DNA of 64,000 bases from Sphingomonadales bacterium 32-65-25 (GTDB taxonomy: Bacteria; Pseudomonadota; Alphaproteobacteria; Sphingomonadales; Sphingomonadaceae): contig NCEU01000003.1 in the NCBI GenBank assembly GCA_002280855.1, positions 372,001-436,000 of the forward strand, given 5' to 3'. A program made the position numbers and the translations under genes. Below, in pieces: positions 43,680 to 60,803 of this stretch. Position 1 is the first letter of the stretch; the number at the start of each line of letters is the position of its first letter. The notes beneath the pieces were generated by a model, which was given only the letters and a program-made list of their open reading frames with translations, did not search any database and was not told the origin of the DNA.

Positions 43680-46004
43680 TCAGAAATCCTTGCGCAGCGT
43701 CACGAAAAACTGGCGCGGCGCCGCCGGCAGCAGCGTCTGGTTGTCTCCGGCAAAGCCGAAGCCGTTGGAACCGATGGTGGCGACATAACGGCGATCGAAC
43801 AGGTTGCTCACCGTGCCTTCCACGGCCAGGCCATTCAGCCAGCGATTGTCGCTGGTGACGCGATAGCCGATCTTGCCATCAACCACGACGCGGCCGCTCA
43901 CCGAACGATCGTTCGAATAGGTGAAGAAGCGGCCCGACATGGCGTTGGCGTTGGCGCGGCCATAGAAATTGCCGTCGTCATAGGCCAGTTCCAGGTTGGC
44001 AATGCTGCGCGGGCTGTCGACCACCGTCTTGCCACGGATCGCCTGCACCACGGTGCCGGCGGCGTTCACCACGTCGTCACGATAGGTGTTCTCGTTGTAG
44101 GCATAGGAGGCGGTGACGGTGAACGCCTTCACCGGTTGCCATTGCAGGCCGATTTCGGCCCCGATCGAACGAACATCACCCACGTTTGACAGCAGCGCGG
44201 CGTTGCCAACGATGCCCGGGCCTTGGGGAATGGCGAGCAAACGGTTGGAGAAGTTGACCAGATAGGCCGCGATCACGCCGCGCAGGCTGCCTTCACCGAA
44301 GCGGAAGCCGGCTTCGAAGGTGTTGGTCTTTTCCGGCTTGAGCTGGCCCGAGATGGCGGCGAAGCCAGCCGCCGAGGTCGCGAACGGGCCGGCAGTGGCC
44401 GCCGCCACGAAGGCGCGCTGATTCTCGGTGAAGTTGGCGAAGATCTCGTTGCCGCCGCCAAGTTTGTAGAGAATGCCAACCTGAGGCATGAACAGATCTT
44501 CCGCATCGATACGGCCCAGCGCCAGCGGGCCGGGCGTGGGAGCGATGGCGGCAGCGCGCAGCTTCACGCTCTGGCCCTTGAAACCAAAGCTCACCGACAG
44601 GGCGTCATTGATATCCCATTGATCCTGAACCGCGAACTGGAACGTCTTGGTGTTGTAGTCGTTGTTCCACTGGGTGAAGAGCGGATTGGTCTGGTAGGTC
44701 AGCGCCGTGGTCAGCGGCACGGTAGGGCTGTTGCCCATGCTGTAGAAACGGCGGGCCTGTTCGAAATCATTGTTCTCGTACCAGACGTTGAGGCGCAGCG
44801 TGTGCGCGTCGAGGCTGGCGGTCACGTCGCCGAGCAGACCCCAGCGGGCCATTTCATATTCGGTGGTGCGGAACGCCAGCGGCTGGCCGCCCGGGCTGGC
44901 GGCGTAGGGCGTGATCCACGAACCCTGGCCCTTGTTGGTGTGATAATAGAATTGCACGCCGGCCTTCACCTTTTCGGCCAGGCTACCTTCCAAGCGGGCA
45001 CCGGTCAGCCAGTCGCGGCGCAGACCGGCAGCGTCATAATAGGCGTCGTCAACGGTCTGGATCGGGGCGGGATAGGTGGTGCCGAAATTGTTCGGGGCCG
45101 CCACCACACCGGTATCGCCGCGGTTGGCGCCGATATAAGCGACGCGCACGGCCAGCGGCCAATCGTTGGAGATATTGTCCCAGAAATGGCCAAGGCGGTT
45201 CAACATGCCCTGGCTGAAATCCTGGTAGTCATTTTCCTTGCGGTCAGAAAAGTTGACGAAGGCCGTGAAGGTGGCATCGCCGCCCAGATCGGCCACGGCC
45301 TTGGCGTTCACTTGGGTGGCGCGCTGGACGCCAAAGCCCTTCCACTTGTCGGCGGTAATGTGCGCGGCGCTGATATAGGCCTTGAAGCCGCCCAGATCGC
45401 CGGTGTCGAGCGTACCGAACAGGCGCAGCGTATCATTGTCGCCATAGGTGACGTTGCCAGCGATGCCCAGTTCGTCCTGCGGCGCACGGCTGAAGAATTC
45501 GATGGTGCCACCCAGATTGGAGGTGGAGGCGGTGCCGAGCGCGCCGGCGCCCTGCGACACGCGGGTGCGGCCGATATTGTCGGCAATGATGGCGCGGCTG
45601 ATGTGCAGGCCGTTGGTGTTGCCATAGCTCATGTCGCCGAGCGGAACGCCATCAAGTGTGAAGCCGAGCTGGTTCTGGTTGAAGCCACGCAGCGTGATGC
45701 GGGTGGACCATTCATAGACGCCGAACGCATCGGCCGACTGGAAGTTGACCCCCGGCAGCTTCTGGATGGCCACGAACGGGCTGCCGCCCGCCACGACCAG
45801 CTTGATGTCGGCGCCGCTGATCTCGCTCACCTGACGCACTTCACCCTTGCCGTACACGACGATCTCGGCATCCTCGACCACGGCATCAGCACCGGCGGCC
45901 TCGGCAGCCTCGGCAGCGGCGGTGACAATGACGGGTTGGGCAAACAGCGGCGCGGCGAGGGCGGCGCTGGCGAGAAGGGCGAAACGGTGGAGCGAACGGC
46001 GCAT
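43680..46004 (-). CDS. TonB-dependent outer membrane receptor
   Basis: This 774-aa protein has a signal peptide (MRRSLHRFALLASAALAAPLFA), a plug domain (about 50-165, with LPGVNFQS and ITLRGFNQNQLGFTLDGVPLGD), and a 22-strand barrel ending in the aromatic C-terminus VTLRKDF. The ligand is not predictable. It is downstream of hemA on the same strand but separated by a terminator, so it is a separate unit, possibly paired with the M24 peptidase. Confidence 0.94.
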   Translation of the reverse strand: MRRSLHRFALLASAALAAPLFAQPVIVTAAAEAAEAAGADAVVEDAEIVVYGKGEVRQVSEISGADIKLVVAGGSPFVAIQKLPGVNFQSADAFGVYEWSTRITLRGFNQNQLGFTLDGVPLGDMSYGNTNGLHISRAIIADNIGRTRVSQGAGALGTASTSNLGGTIEFFSRAPQDELGIAGNVTYGDNDTLRLFGTLDTGDLGGFKAYISAAHITADKWKGFGVQRATQVNAKAVADLGGDATFTAFVNFSDRKENDYQDFSQGMLNRLGHFWDNISNDWPLAVRVAYIGANRGDTGVVAAPNNFGTTYPAPIQTVDDAYYDAAGLRRDWLTGARLEGSLAEKVKAGVQFYYHTNKGQGSWITPYAASPGGQPLAFRTTEYEMARWGLLGDVTASLDAHTLRLNVWYENNDFEQARRFYSMGNSPTVPLTTALTYQTNPLFTQWNNDYNTKTFQFAVQDQWDINDALSVSFGFKGQSVKLRAAAIAPTPGPLALGRIDAEDLFMPQVGILYKLGGGNEIFANFTENQRAFVAAATAGPFATSAAGFAAISGQLKPEKTNTFEAGFRFGEGSLRGVIAAYLVNFSNRLLAIPQGPGIVGNAALLSNVGDVRSIGAEIGLQWQPVKAFTVTASYAYNENTYRDDVVNAAGTVVQAIRGKTVVDSPRSIANLELAYDDGNFYGRANANAMSGRFFTYSNDRSVSGRVVVDGKIGYRVTSDNRWLNGLAVEGTVSNLFDRRYVATIGSNGFGFAGDNQTLLPAAPRQFFVTLRKDF

Positions 46005-46154
46005 GATCTGGGTTTCCCGGTTGTTGATTGCCGGGCAGCCCGTGACAGGTGAATGTTGCGCAGCGATGCCAATCCGGTGACGGCAGCGTTGCAGTCAGGT
46101 GGCAGATTGGTGACGTGTCCGCCAGGCAACAGGGCGAAAGCCACGCCTGAAAGC

Positions 46155-46188
46155 AAAGGGCCCGGCAGTTTGGCTGCCGGGCCCTTTT
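46155..46188. terminator. Terminator after hemA (end of the bchF-hemA operon)
   Basis: The perfect stem AAAGGGCCCGGCAG / CTGCCGGGCCCTTT has a 5- to 6-nt loop and A and T runs on both sides. It closes the long minus-strand operon. Confidence 0.88.
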
Positions 46189-46210
46189 CATCCTTGCGGG
46201 TTGCGGCGCC

Positions 46211-47434
46211 TCAGGCGGCGGCTTCAACCCGATGCAGGGCGCACTGGCCCCAGATATCCGAAAGCGCCTTCACCAGCCGTTCGATGTCGTCATCGCTGTG
46301 CACAGGGCTGGGCGTGATGCGCAGACGTTCCGTGCCGACGGGGACGGTGGGATAATTGATCGGCTGCACATAGATGCCGTGATGTTCCATCAGCCAGTCG
46401 CTGATCATCTTGGCCTTCTTGGCGTCGCCCACCATCACCGGGATGATGTGGCTGGGATTGTCGAGCTGCGGAATGCCGGTTGCACGCAAGGCGGCGCGCA
46501 CCTTGGCCACGCGCTCCTGCTGACGCTTGCGCTCGAACGGGCTTTCCTTGAGATGCTTGACCGAAGCCAGCGCACCGGCGGCAATCGACGGGGGCAGCGC
46601 CGTGGTGAAGATGAAACCGGAGGCGAAGCTGCGCACGAAATCGCACAGCGCCTTGGACGCCGCGATATAGCCACCAACGACACCATAGGCCTTGGCCAGC
46701 GTGCCTTCGATCACGGTCAGTTCGTCCATCAGGCCTTCGCGCTCGGCAACGCCGCCGCCGCGCGGGCCATACATGCCAACGGCATGGACTTCGTCGATAT
46801 AGGTCATGGCGCCATGCTTCTTGGCCACGTCGCAGATGTCCTTGATGGGCGCGATGTCGCCATCCATCGAATAGACACTTTCAAACGCCACCAGCTTGGG
46901 CACTTCCGGGCCATACTGGCTCAGCAGCCGGTCCAGATCTTCCGCGTCATTGTGCTTGAACACATGGCACTTGGCGCGGCTGTGGCGGATGCCTTCGATC
47001 ATCGAGGCATGGTTCAACGCGTCGGAGAAGACAACGCAGCCGGGAATCTTGGAGGCCAGCGTGGACAGCGCCGCCCAGTTCGAGACATAGCCCGAAGTGA
47101 ACAGCAGTGCGTCTTCCTTGCCGTGCAGATCCGCCAATTCCAGTTCGAGCTGGCGGTGCACGTGCATGGTGCCGGAGATGTTGCGGGTGCCGCCGGCGCC
47201 GGCGCCCGACCGGTCCAGTTCTTCATGCATAGCGGCAAGCACATCCGGGTGCTGGCCCATGCCGAGATAATCGTTGGAGCACCACACCGTCACATCCTGG
47301 GTGCGGCCGTCCTCCAGATAGCGGGTGGCATGCGGGTAATCACCCTGGTGCCGCTGCAATTCGGCAAACACGCGGTAATTGCCGCGTTCTTTCAAGCCGT
47401 CCAGCGCCGCCTGGAAGTGAGCTTCAAAGTCCAT
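46211..47434 (-). CDS. hemA: 5-aminolevulinate synthase
   Basis: This 407-aa PLP enzyme of the alpha-oxoamine synthase family has [22 protein letters not shown]-type [10 protein letters not shown], and the PLP-lysine in [13 protein letters not shown] (about 245-248). It condenses glycine with succinyl-CoA, the entry step to haem and bacteriochlorophyll. As the last gene of the bch/puh operon, it ties precursor supply to photosynthesis gene expression. It lies 20 bases after puhE. Confidence 0.97.
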   Translation of the reverse strand: MDFEAHFQAALDGLKERGNYRVFAELQRHQGDYPHATRYLEDGRTQDVTVWCSNDYLGMGQHPDVLAAMHEELDRSGAGAGGTRNISGTMHVHRQLELELADLHGKEDALLFTSGYVSNWAALSTLASKIPGCVVFSDALNHASMIEGIRHSRAKCHVFKHNDAEDLDRLLSQYGPEVPKLVAFESVYSMDGDIAPIKDICDVAKKHGAMTYIDEVHAVGMYGPRGGGVAEREGLMDELTVIEGTLAKAYGVVGGYIAASKALCDFVRSFASGFIFTTALPPSIAAGALASVKHLKESPFERKRQQERVAKVRAALRATGIPQLDNPSHIIPVMVGDAKKAKMISDWLMEHHGIYVQPINYPTVPVGTERLRITPSPVHSDDDIERLVKALSDIWGQCALHRVEAAA

Positions 47435-47454
47435 TCATCTTCTCCCGGCGCTGT

Positions 47455-48303
47455 TCATTGCACGGCGTTTTGTCGCACCGCAAGCGGATTCGTGTCGGTT
47501 TGGGCCGACATTGTGACAGGTTCGTTAGCCGATTTCTGCAGGCGCTGTCTCGCCTGTTCGGGCATCGCCCAGCGGAAGATTGCCGTGTCCTGCCACGGCA
47601 CCACCAGGAACCCATGTTCAAGGAAGGCTAGCGCCACTAGGGCAAAGGCCAGCGCATAGCCAGTAGCAATACCGCCGCGGCTGCTGAGCGCCAGATCAGC
47701 CAACCACGCCGCCAGCACGGCAATGCCCGACACCGAAAGGATGAAGATCCAGCGCGGCGGCGCGATGCGGAAATAGCTGGCCAGATAGCGCATGTGATCC
47801 GGCATCATCTCGGTCGACAGATGGGGCACACCGGCGAAAATATTGAACTTGGCCGAAAGCCGCATGACGAACAGCAGCAGGAAGGTGAGCGTCGCGGTCT
47901 GGTTCGGCTTGCCCCAGGTGGCCGCCGCCATGACCAACAGACACACGAACATCGCCACTTCATGATAGATCAGGGTGGCGGCCGCCAGCCGGAAGCGCCG
48001 CCAGCCGCGCGCATCGGGCGGGCAGGGATTGCGGTTAGGTCCAGTGACAAAGCCCATCAGGAACGATAGTTCGTGCCAGCCCCACAACACCAGCGCACAG
48101 GCGAAGGCGACATAAGCCGCCCAGGAACTAGTCTCCTCGGCCGTGGCGATGATGCCGCCCATGGCAAAGCCCGACGCGACCGAAGCCAGCGTGATGCTCA
48201 CCGGCCAGGTGTGGCTGGGCAGCTTATCGAGCCACAGCACGAAGCCGGTGGCCACAAACCACAGCACGGTCGCAAACAGCAGAGGCAGTGCAAACTCGGT
48301 CAC
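47455..48303 (-). CDS. puhE: Photosynthetic complex assembly protein PuhE
   Basis: This 282-aa integral membrane protein with about seven helices starts MTEFALPLLFATVLWFVATGFVLWLDKLP, with GWHELSFLMGFVTGPNR and EVAMFVCLLV typical of PuhE. Its position between acsF and hemA is the canonical one. Known homologues influence reaction-centre and bacteriochlorophyll levels. It is 13 bases after acsF. Confidence 0.94.
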   Translation of the reverse strand: MTEFALPLLFATVLWFVATGFVLWLDKLPSHTWPVSITLASVASGFAMGGIIATAEETSSWAAYVAFACALVLWGWHELSFLMGFVTGPNRNPCPPDARGWRRFRLAAATLIYHEVAMFVCLLVMAAATWGKPNQTATLTFLLLFVMRLSAKFNIFAGVPHLSTEMMPDHMRYLASYFRIAPPRWIFILSVSGIAVLAAWLADLALSSRGGIATGYALAFALVALAFLEHGFLVVPWQDTAIFRWAMPEQARQRLQKSANEPVTMSAQTDTNPLAVRQNAVQ

Positions 48304-48316
48304 GACCCGCCCGCGC

Positions 48317-49396
48317 TTACCAGACCGGCGCCATGCGCACGTTGGGGGTGACCGCCATCTTGTCCACCGGGTGCAGATAGAGGCGGGCGAAGGTGGCAGC
48401 TGCCTTCAGCGACAGGCCGACGCGCTTGATGCGGCCCATCAGGCCGCCCTGCGCAACGGCGGCGTCAATAGCGTCGCTGGTCTCGCGCATGGATTCCAGC
48501 AGGGCGCGGTAGGTCGGTGCATCGCTCTGCACGCCGATCGGGAACACCTGGCGGGTGATGTCGGTGGTGATGCGGAACACCTTGAAACCGAAGTCGGTCG
48601 GATTGATGCCGAAGGCGTTGTACAGCGCCGGCCGCTTGTGATCGCGTACATACATGGTGGCATAGACCGCGTTCAGGAAGAAGCGGATCCACAGCACGTT
48701 GAGACCAGAGGTGAGCTTGGGATCGGACCGCATCAGCAGCGCAAAGGCCTCACCGTGGCGATACTCGTCGTTGCACCATTCCTGGAACCACTTGAAGATC
48801 GGGTGGAAGCGCTTTTCCGGATGGGCCTCCAAGTGGCGGTGGATAGTGATGTAGCGGGCATAACCAATCTTTTCCGACAGATAAGTGGCGTAGAAGATGA
48901 ACTTCGGCCGGAAATAGGTATATTTCTTGGTCTTGGTCAGGAACCCGAGATCGATACCGATACCGGCGTCCTTCAGGCTGTCGTTGATGAAACCCGCGTG
49001 GCGGCTTTCGTCACGAGCCATCAGCTTGAACAGCGCCTTGGCATCCGGGTTCTTCATGCGCTTGGTGATTTCGGCATAGAGGATGCAGCCGGAAAATTCC
49101 GACGTCATCGACGAGACCAGGAAATCAATGAACTCCGGCTTCAGTTCCGGGTCCATTGCAGCGATCACGCCATCAAATTCCGGCGTGCGCTTGAAATGCT
49201 TCTTGTTGGGATCGGCGTTCATCTCGTCGATCAGGCTGTCCCACTCGGCGCGCACACCCGATACGTCGATCTTGTCCATCGCGTCATAATCAGTGGTGTA
49301 AAAACGCGGGCTCAGCACGGTTTCCTGGCGCGCAATCGCCAGCGCATCATCCTTGGTGATTTCACCGCCGGCCTTGAAGGGGGTGATTGCGTTCAT
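48317..49396 (-). CDS. acsF: Mg-protoporphyrin IX monomethyl ester (oxidative) cyclase
   Basis: This 359-aa di-iron oxygenase has ferritin-like iron ligands in [15 protein letters not shown] and [10 protein letters not shown]. It forms the fifth ring using O2, so pigment synthesis here can run in air. The start at 49396 ([11 protein letters not shown]) overlaps the upstream stop by one base. No bchE (anaerobic cyclase) is seen in the window. Confidence 0.96.
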   Translation of the reverse strand: MNAITPFKAGGEITKDDALAIARQETVLSPRFYTTDYDAMDKIDVSGVRAEWDSLIDEMNADPNKKHFKRTPEFDGVIAAMDPELKPEFIDFLVSSMTSEFSGCILYAEITKRMKNPDAKALFKLMARDESRHAGFINDSLKDAGIGIDLGFLTKTKKYTYFRPKFIFYATYLSEKIGYARYITIHRHLEAHPEKRFHPIFKWFQEWCNDEYRHGEAFALLMRSDPKLTSGLNVLWIRFFLNAVYATMYVRDHKRPALYNAFGINPTDFGFKVFRITTDITRQVFPIGVQSDAPTYRALLESMRETSDAIDAAVAQGGLMGRIKRVGLSLKAAATFARLYLHPVDKMAVTPNVRMAPVW

Positions 49397-49689
49397 CACG
49401 ACTTCTCCGAGCTGAAGGTGATTTCGTAGAGTTCGGTCAATTCCAACTGGGCCTTCATCCTGGTCCACAGCCGGCCAAAGGGGGTGGCTTTCCACACCGT
49501 TACCGGGCGGCGCAGGGTGAGGCGCTCACCAAACGGCAGCTTCACCGCGGCACCGTGCACCTTCACCTGATCACCCGGGCCCAGTTCGATATCGCCATCC
49601 AGTTCGACATGCGCGTGCAGGTTGTCGAACGTGTGCTCGATCTCGATCGTGCACTGGGTATCAAGACGATCGCGGGTGAAGATGCCCAT
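49396..49689 (-). CDS. Conserved small photosynthesis-cluster protein (97 aa)
   Basis: This soluble 97-aa protein ([42 protein letters not shown]...) sits between puhC and acsF and is linked to both by TGATG overlaps. A similar short orf occupies this place in other purple-bacterial clusters. It looks like a small beta-rich domain with no cofactor motif. A role in assembly or with the cyclase is suggested only by position. Confidence 0.85.
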   Translation of the reverse strand: MGIFTRDRLDTQCTIEIEHTFDNLHAHVELDGDIELGPGDQVKVHGAAVKLPFGERLTLRRPVTVWKATPFGRLWTRMKAQLELTELYEITFSSEKS

Positions 49690-50246
49690 CAGGCACCTCC
49701 CGCCAGAAACGGCATCGACGATTGCACCGGCGCTTTCGGAATGATCGGCTGATCCGGCACGCCGCTGCCACCAGGCTGATAGGGGACAAGCAATTGCGCG
49801 AAGGCAGCGCGGTTGGTGCTGCCAAAACTTCCCAGTTCAAGGATCCGCCCGGTGGAAGTGTCGGTGAGCGTCAGGGCGCCATCGGCCCATTGCGCCACTG
49901 TCACCGATCCGGCGCGATCAACCTGCTTCAGGCGGCGTTCGCGCATCATGCCGCGCATGACGCCGCGGATGAAACCGGTGTTGCTGCCCGGCGGGAAGAT
50001 GAACACCAATCTGCCGGCCGCCACGTCGGTGACCAGCAACGCGCCATCAGCGCGGTCTTCGAAACGGAACTCGCGGGCGACCTGCACCGCCACTTGCCGC
50101 CGTTCCCGCGATTGCGGCGCGGTTTCTGGGGCCGGCAGCACCCCCAGCCGGATGCTGCCCACCGTGAGGATCGAAATGGCAATCAAGGCACCGGCGGCAT
50201 AGAGCGCCGATTTGGGGAAGCGTTCGTTGGTGAATTCACCACTCAT
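49689..50246 (-). CDS. puhC: Photosynthetic complex assembly protein PuhC
   Basis: This 185-aa protein has one N-terminal membrane helix (about 14-36, SALYAAGALIAISILTVGSIRLG) and a periplasmic domain (GALLVTDVAAGRLVFIFPPGSNTGFIRGVMRGMMRERR). It matches the PuhC pattern, a protein needed for normal reaction-centre/LH1 levels. Start at 50246 overlaps the puhB stop (ATGA). Confidence 0.9.
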   Translation of the reverse strand: MSGEFTNERFPKSALYAAGALIAISILTVGSIRLGVLPAPETAPQSRERRQVAVQVAREFRFEDRADGALLVTDVAAGRLVFIFPPGSNTGFIRGVMRGMMRERRLKQVDRAGSVTVAQWADGALTLTDTSTGRILELGSFGSTNRAAFAQLLVPYQPGGSGVPDQPIIPKAPVQSSMPFLAGGA

Positions 50247-50854
50247 GCTGCCGCCCCTACCATGGCCGGGGCCTGCGCAGCATCCGTGTTTGCCGCAACG
50301 CGGTCCGGATCGGCCTTGGCCAGCGCATCGGCGAGCTGTGGCACGAAGTTTTCCGGGACGGATCGCAACATCGGCTGCGGCGAACCGAATTTCCACGGCC
50401 GCACGTGCGGCCACATCTGCAGATAGGCCAGCGGGAACCGCACCGTGGGCGTGAGCGAGACATCCACCATCCCGGTGCCGGCCGGCTTGACATCGGCCTT
50501 GCCCACCAGTGACAGCGGCACGTTCACGCATTTCGGCAGCGCCACGCCAAAGCGCAACACCACACGCTTGTTGGTGAGTGTGTAGATGGTGGATTTCGCC
50601 TGCGCCCTTGCCAGCACCGCCAGCAAGCCCAGGCCAAGCAAGGCGACTGCCAAGGTGGTGGCAGCGCCCACCAGACCGGTGCCGCCGGCCACGAAGGCAA
50701 AGCTGGCAACGATCACGAACCAGACGGCAACGAGGCGCGTGTGGAAGACACCACGCGCCACACCGCGCCAATCAGGCGTGCCCTGCCACAGGATCGTTTC
50801 CCCTGGCGGCAGCCGCCCGGGCAGACCCGGGATTGGCTCGTTCTCATATTCCAT
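50243..50854 (-). CDS. puhB: Photosynthetic complex assembly protein PuhB
   Basis: This 203-aa protein starts MEYENEPIPGLPGRLPPGETILWQGTPDW, the PuhB signature. Two or three membrane helices follow (about 40-90), then a PH-like C-terminal domain (YTLTNKRVVLRFG). It helps assemble the reaction centre. It lies 83 bp after puhA, the largest gap in this part of the operon. Confidence 0.92.
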   Translation of the reverse strand: MEYENEPIPGLPGRLPPGETILWQGTPDWRGVARGVFHTRLVAVWFVIVASFAFVAGGTGLVGAATTLAVALLGLGLLAVLARAQAKSTIYTLTNKRVVLRFGVALPKCVNVPLSLVGKADVKPAGTGMVDVSLTPTVRFPLAYLQMWPHVRPWKFGSPQPMLRSVPENFVPQLADALAKADPDRVAANTDAAQAPAMVGAAA

Positions 50855-50937
50855 CGACACGAAAAAAAGCTCCGTCTTTCCGTTCCAGTGCCGGCCCAGA
50901 CCCCCCAGCCTTGCCGCTGGTTCTGCCGGGAACCGGA

Positions 50938-51711
50938 TCAGATCAGCGGTTCGGCCCGATCGGGGGTCGCCCACAGATAGCCTGCGCCATAATAGGCCTG
51001 GATCTTCTCTTCTTCGAGAAGGGTAACCTGATCGGCCGACTTGGTGCGCGGCACGCCAGCAATCTGCGCGCCAGTGATGGCATCAGTCACGACACCGCCG
51101 CGTGACACGCGGGCCATGGTGATCGGCATCAGCACAGTGCCAGCGCCGCCAGCCAGATCCACTTCCAGATAGCGCAGGCAAGATTCGGCGCGGTCCATCC
51201 ACAGTTCCTTGACCGTGCCGGCCTTGCCGGAATCGAGGCCATAAACCGGCAGACCACGCGGATCGACGTCGTTGGCGTGCACGTCGACCGGGTGCTTGAT
51301 CATGCGCAGCGGCACGATGCGCGGCTCGCCATGCATGTCGAGATCGGGGCGATCGGCGCGCTGGGCGATCGAGGCCGGACCAAGACCGGAGGTGAGCTTG
51401 TCCCCGGTTACATCGAGCGGTTCACCCGGCCAAATCCGCGGGAGCACATTGCTCGGCAATTCGTCGCGATCGTTGGCTGTCGGCGTGGTCACAACACCCA
51501 GGCCGTGCGGCAGCGTAAAGCTTTTCGGCGGCTTGAAGAACAGCGGTTCGGTGCCGCCATGGGCTGCGCCGGTCAGATCATCCTCGACCGGATAGCCTTC
51601 GCGGCGGTCTTCGCCGCGCAGATACCAAACGAGCCCAAGGAAAAACAGGAAGAAGGCGAAAAAGGTGAGCTCTGCGATATCCAGGCCACCAACCAGATGC
51701 ACATTCGTCAT
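50938..51711 (-). CDS. puhA: Reaction centre H subunit
   Basis: This 257-aa protein has one N-terminal helix (about 12-32, LDIAELTFFAFFLFFLGLVWYLR) and a cytoplasmic beta-barrel domain (PHGLGVVTTP, HPVDVHANDVDPRGLPVYGLDS) that covers the quinone sites of PufLM. The start codon overlaps the stop of the preceding 78-aa frame. Confidence 0.97.
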   Translation of the reverse strand: MTNVHLVGGLDIAELTFFAFFLFFLGLVWYLRGEDRREGYPVEDDLTGAAHGGTEPLFFKPPKSFTLPHGLGVVTTPTANDRDELPSNVLPRIWPGEPLDVTGDKLTSGLGPASIAQRADRPDLDMHGEPRIVPLRMIKHPVDVHANDVDPRGLPVYGLDSGKAGTVKELWMDRAESCLRYLEVDLAGGAGTVLMPITMARVSRGGVVTDAITGAQIAGVPRTKSADQVTLLEEEKIQAYYGAGYLWATPDRAEPLI

Positions 51712-51940
51712 GCGAGGCGTCTCCCCTCAAAGATGCTGTTCGTCACAAGATTCCCCATCTGCGGCGAACTGGCGCGAAACAAGAAAACCGAACCCCGCCG
51801 CGCCTGCGGGTTGGAAAATGACTCCCGAAAGAGGGTCATAGCATGCCGGCCACGGCCGTGGGTAGAGCAGAAGCTAACGGCAATGAAATGATTTGCCATT
51901 GTCCAGGCAGGAAGTTTCGCCCTGCTCTTGCCCAAGTCGC

Positions 51941-51944
<4 letters not shown>
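51708..51944 (-). CDS. Small open frame joining bchM to puhA, at the lhaA position
   Basis: This 78-aa frame begins with an ATG overlapping the bchM stop (ATGA) and ends with a TGA overlapping the puhA start (ATGA). This is the tight coupling used by real genes in this operon. The product (MSDLGKSRAKLPAWTMANHF...) has no clear helix or motif and its composition is less gene-like than its neighbours. In most purple bacteria lhaA (an LH1 assembly factor of about 470 aa) sits here; no trace of its transmembrane pattern is visible. It may be a genuine micro-gene, a translational bridge or the scar of an lhaA loss. Confidence 0.35.
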
Positions 51945-57243
<5,299 letters not shown>

Positions 57244-57254
<11 letters not shown>

Positions 57255-58830
57255 AATGGGATTTGGCCTCGTACAGCGTATCGCGGGTGATGGTGGTCAC
57301 GCCATGCTCGGAAGCATAGCGCTCGGTGTTGCGGCGGGCTTTGCCGCGCACAAAGAACGGGATTTTGCCCAATTCCGCAAGGGCTTCGCTGGTCCAGCCG
57401 CCAATTTCGGTTGTCGCGGGCGCTGACTGCTCGATGGTCGCCACCTCGCCAGCAGGCTCTGCGGTGGACGCAGCCGCCGCGGGCGCAGAAGAGGCATGGC
57501 CACCAAGATGGCTCGGCCCGGCAGCATCGGAAAACTCGAAATCCTCGCGGAACATCGTGAGCAGATGCTCTTCCAGTCCCATCACCAGCGGGTGGACCCA
57601 GGTATCGAACAGCACGTTGGCGCCTTCGAATCCCATCTGCGGGCTGTGGCGCGCGGGGAAATCCTGCACATGCACCGGCGCCGAAATCACCGCGCACGGC
57701 AGCCGCAGGCGCTTGGCGATGTGACGCTCCATTTGCGTGCCGAGCACCAGCTCCGGCGCGGCCGCTTCAATGGCTTCTTCCACGGCCAGATAATCATCGC
57801 TGATCAGCGGTTCGACACCATATTTCTCGGCCGCGGCGCGCACTTCGCGGGCGAATTCGCGGTTGTAGCAGCCGAGGCCGACCACCTTGAAACCCAGTTC
57901 TTCGCTGGCCACGCGGGCAGCGGCGACGGCATGAGTACCGTCACCGAAGATGAAGACGCGCTTGCCGGTGAGATAGGTCGAATCGATCGAGCGCGACCAC
58001 CAGCCCATGCGACCTTGATCAAGATCGGTGGGCACGGGCAGCCCCGCCACGGCGCACACTTCGCTGACGAATTCGCGGGTTGCGAGCAGGCCGATCGGCA
58101 CGGTTTTCACGGTCTTCTGACGGAATGTGCGCTCCAGCCACGAACAGGCCTGCGCCGCAATTTCGGGATAGAGGCAGATATTGAAATCCGCCTCGCCGAT
58201 GCCGGCAATGTCGGCCGGACTGGAACCCATGGGCGCCACCAGATTCACATCGATGCCAAGATCGCCGAGCAGGCGGGTGATTTCGGCAACATCATCGCGG
58301 TGGCGGAAGCCGAGCGCGGTCGGCCCAAGCAGATTGGCGCGCGGCCGGCGCGGGCCGTTTTCGCCCACCGCCGGCAGCGGCTTGCGCTCCTTGTCCGCCA
58401 ATGTCCGCACGATCTGGTAGAAGGTTTCGGATGCGCCCCAATTTTCCTTGCGGCTATAGCTCGGCAATTCGAGCGGGATGACAGGGCAAGGCAGCCCCAT
58501 CGTCAGCGACAGGCCGTGCGGATCATCCTGGATCAGTTCAGCCGTGCAGCTGGAACCGACGATCATCGCCTGCGGCTGGAACCGATCATAGGCGTCGCGC
58601 GCCGCCGTCTTGAACAGTTCAGCGGTGTCCTTGCCCAGATCGCGGGCCTGAAAGGTGGTGTAGGTGACGGGCGGGCGATGATCCCGCCGCTCGATCATGG
58701 TGAAGAGCAGATCGGCATAGGTATCGCCCTGCGGCGCGTGCAACACATAATGCAGATCGCGCATGCCGGTGGCGACGCGCATTGCCCCGACGTGGGGCGG
58801 GCCTTCATATGTCCAGACCGTCAATTGCAT
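57244..58830 (-). CDS. bchB: Light-independent protochlorophyllide reductase subunit B
   Basis: This 528-aa MoFe-like subunit starts [20 protein letters not shown], with [14 protein letters not shown], and ends in the small PCP-reductase helical domain ([28 protein letters not shown]). Before that domain is an alanine-rich linker (about 435-475) likely to be flexible. It pairs with BchN. It begins 3 bases after bchN. Confidence 0.97.
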
Positions 58831-58833
58831 CGG

Positions 58834-60677
<1,844 letters not shown>

Positions 60678-60743
60678 TACGCAAAAAACCCTATCATCCG
60701 GCCCCCTTCTGTCAACTGCGCACGCGCGGCGAAGTGACGAAAC

Positions 60744-60761
60744 TGTAACGCTGGCGCCACG
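60744..60761. promoter_or_regulatory. Near-match PpsR/CrtJ box between bchF and bchG
   Basis: TGTAACGCTGGCGCCACG fits TGT-N12-ACA with one mismatch (ACG). It is centred in the roughly 125-bp divergent region. A TTGACG / TAGGTT pair (60768-60773, 60792-60797, 18-bp spacing) points toward bchG and would give an almost leaderless transcript. Confidence 0.35.
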
Positions 60762-60803
60762 CCTGCGTTGACGGGCCGGCAGTGGCACGACTAGGTTGGA
60801 ACA

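Noticed and set aside
49689..50771. 360-codon version of the puhC frame
   Set aside because: The upstream half overlaps puhB in another frame; the ATG at 50246 gives the family protein.
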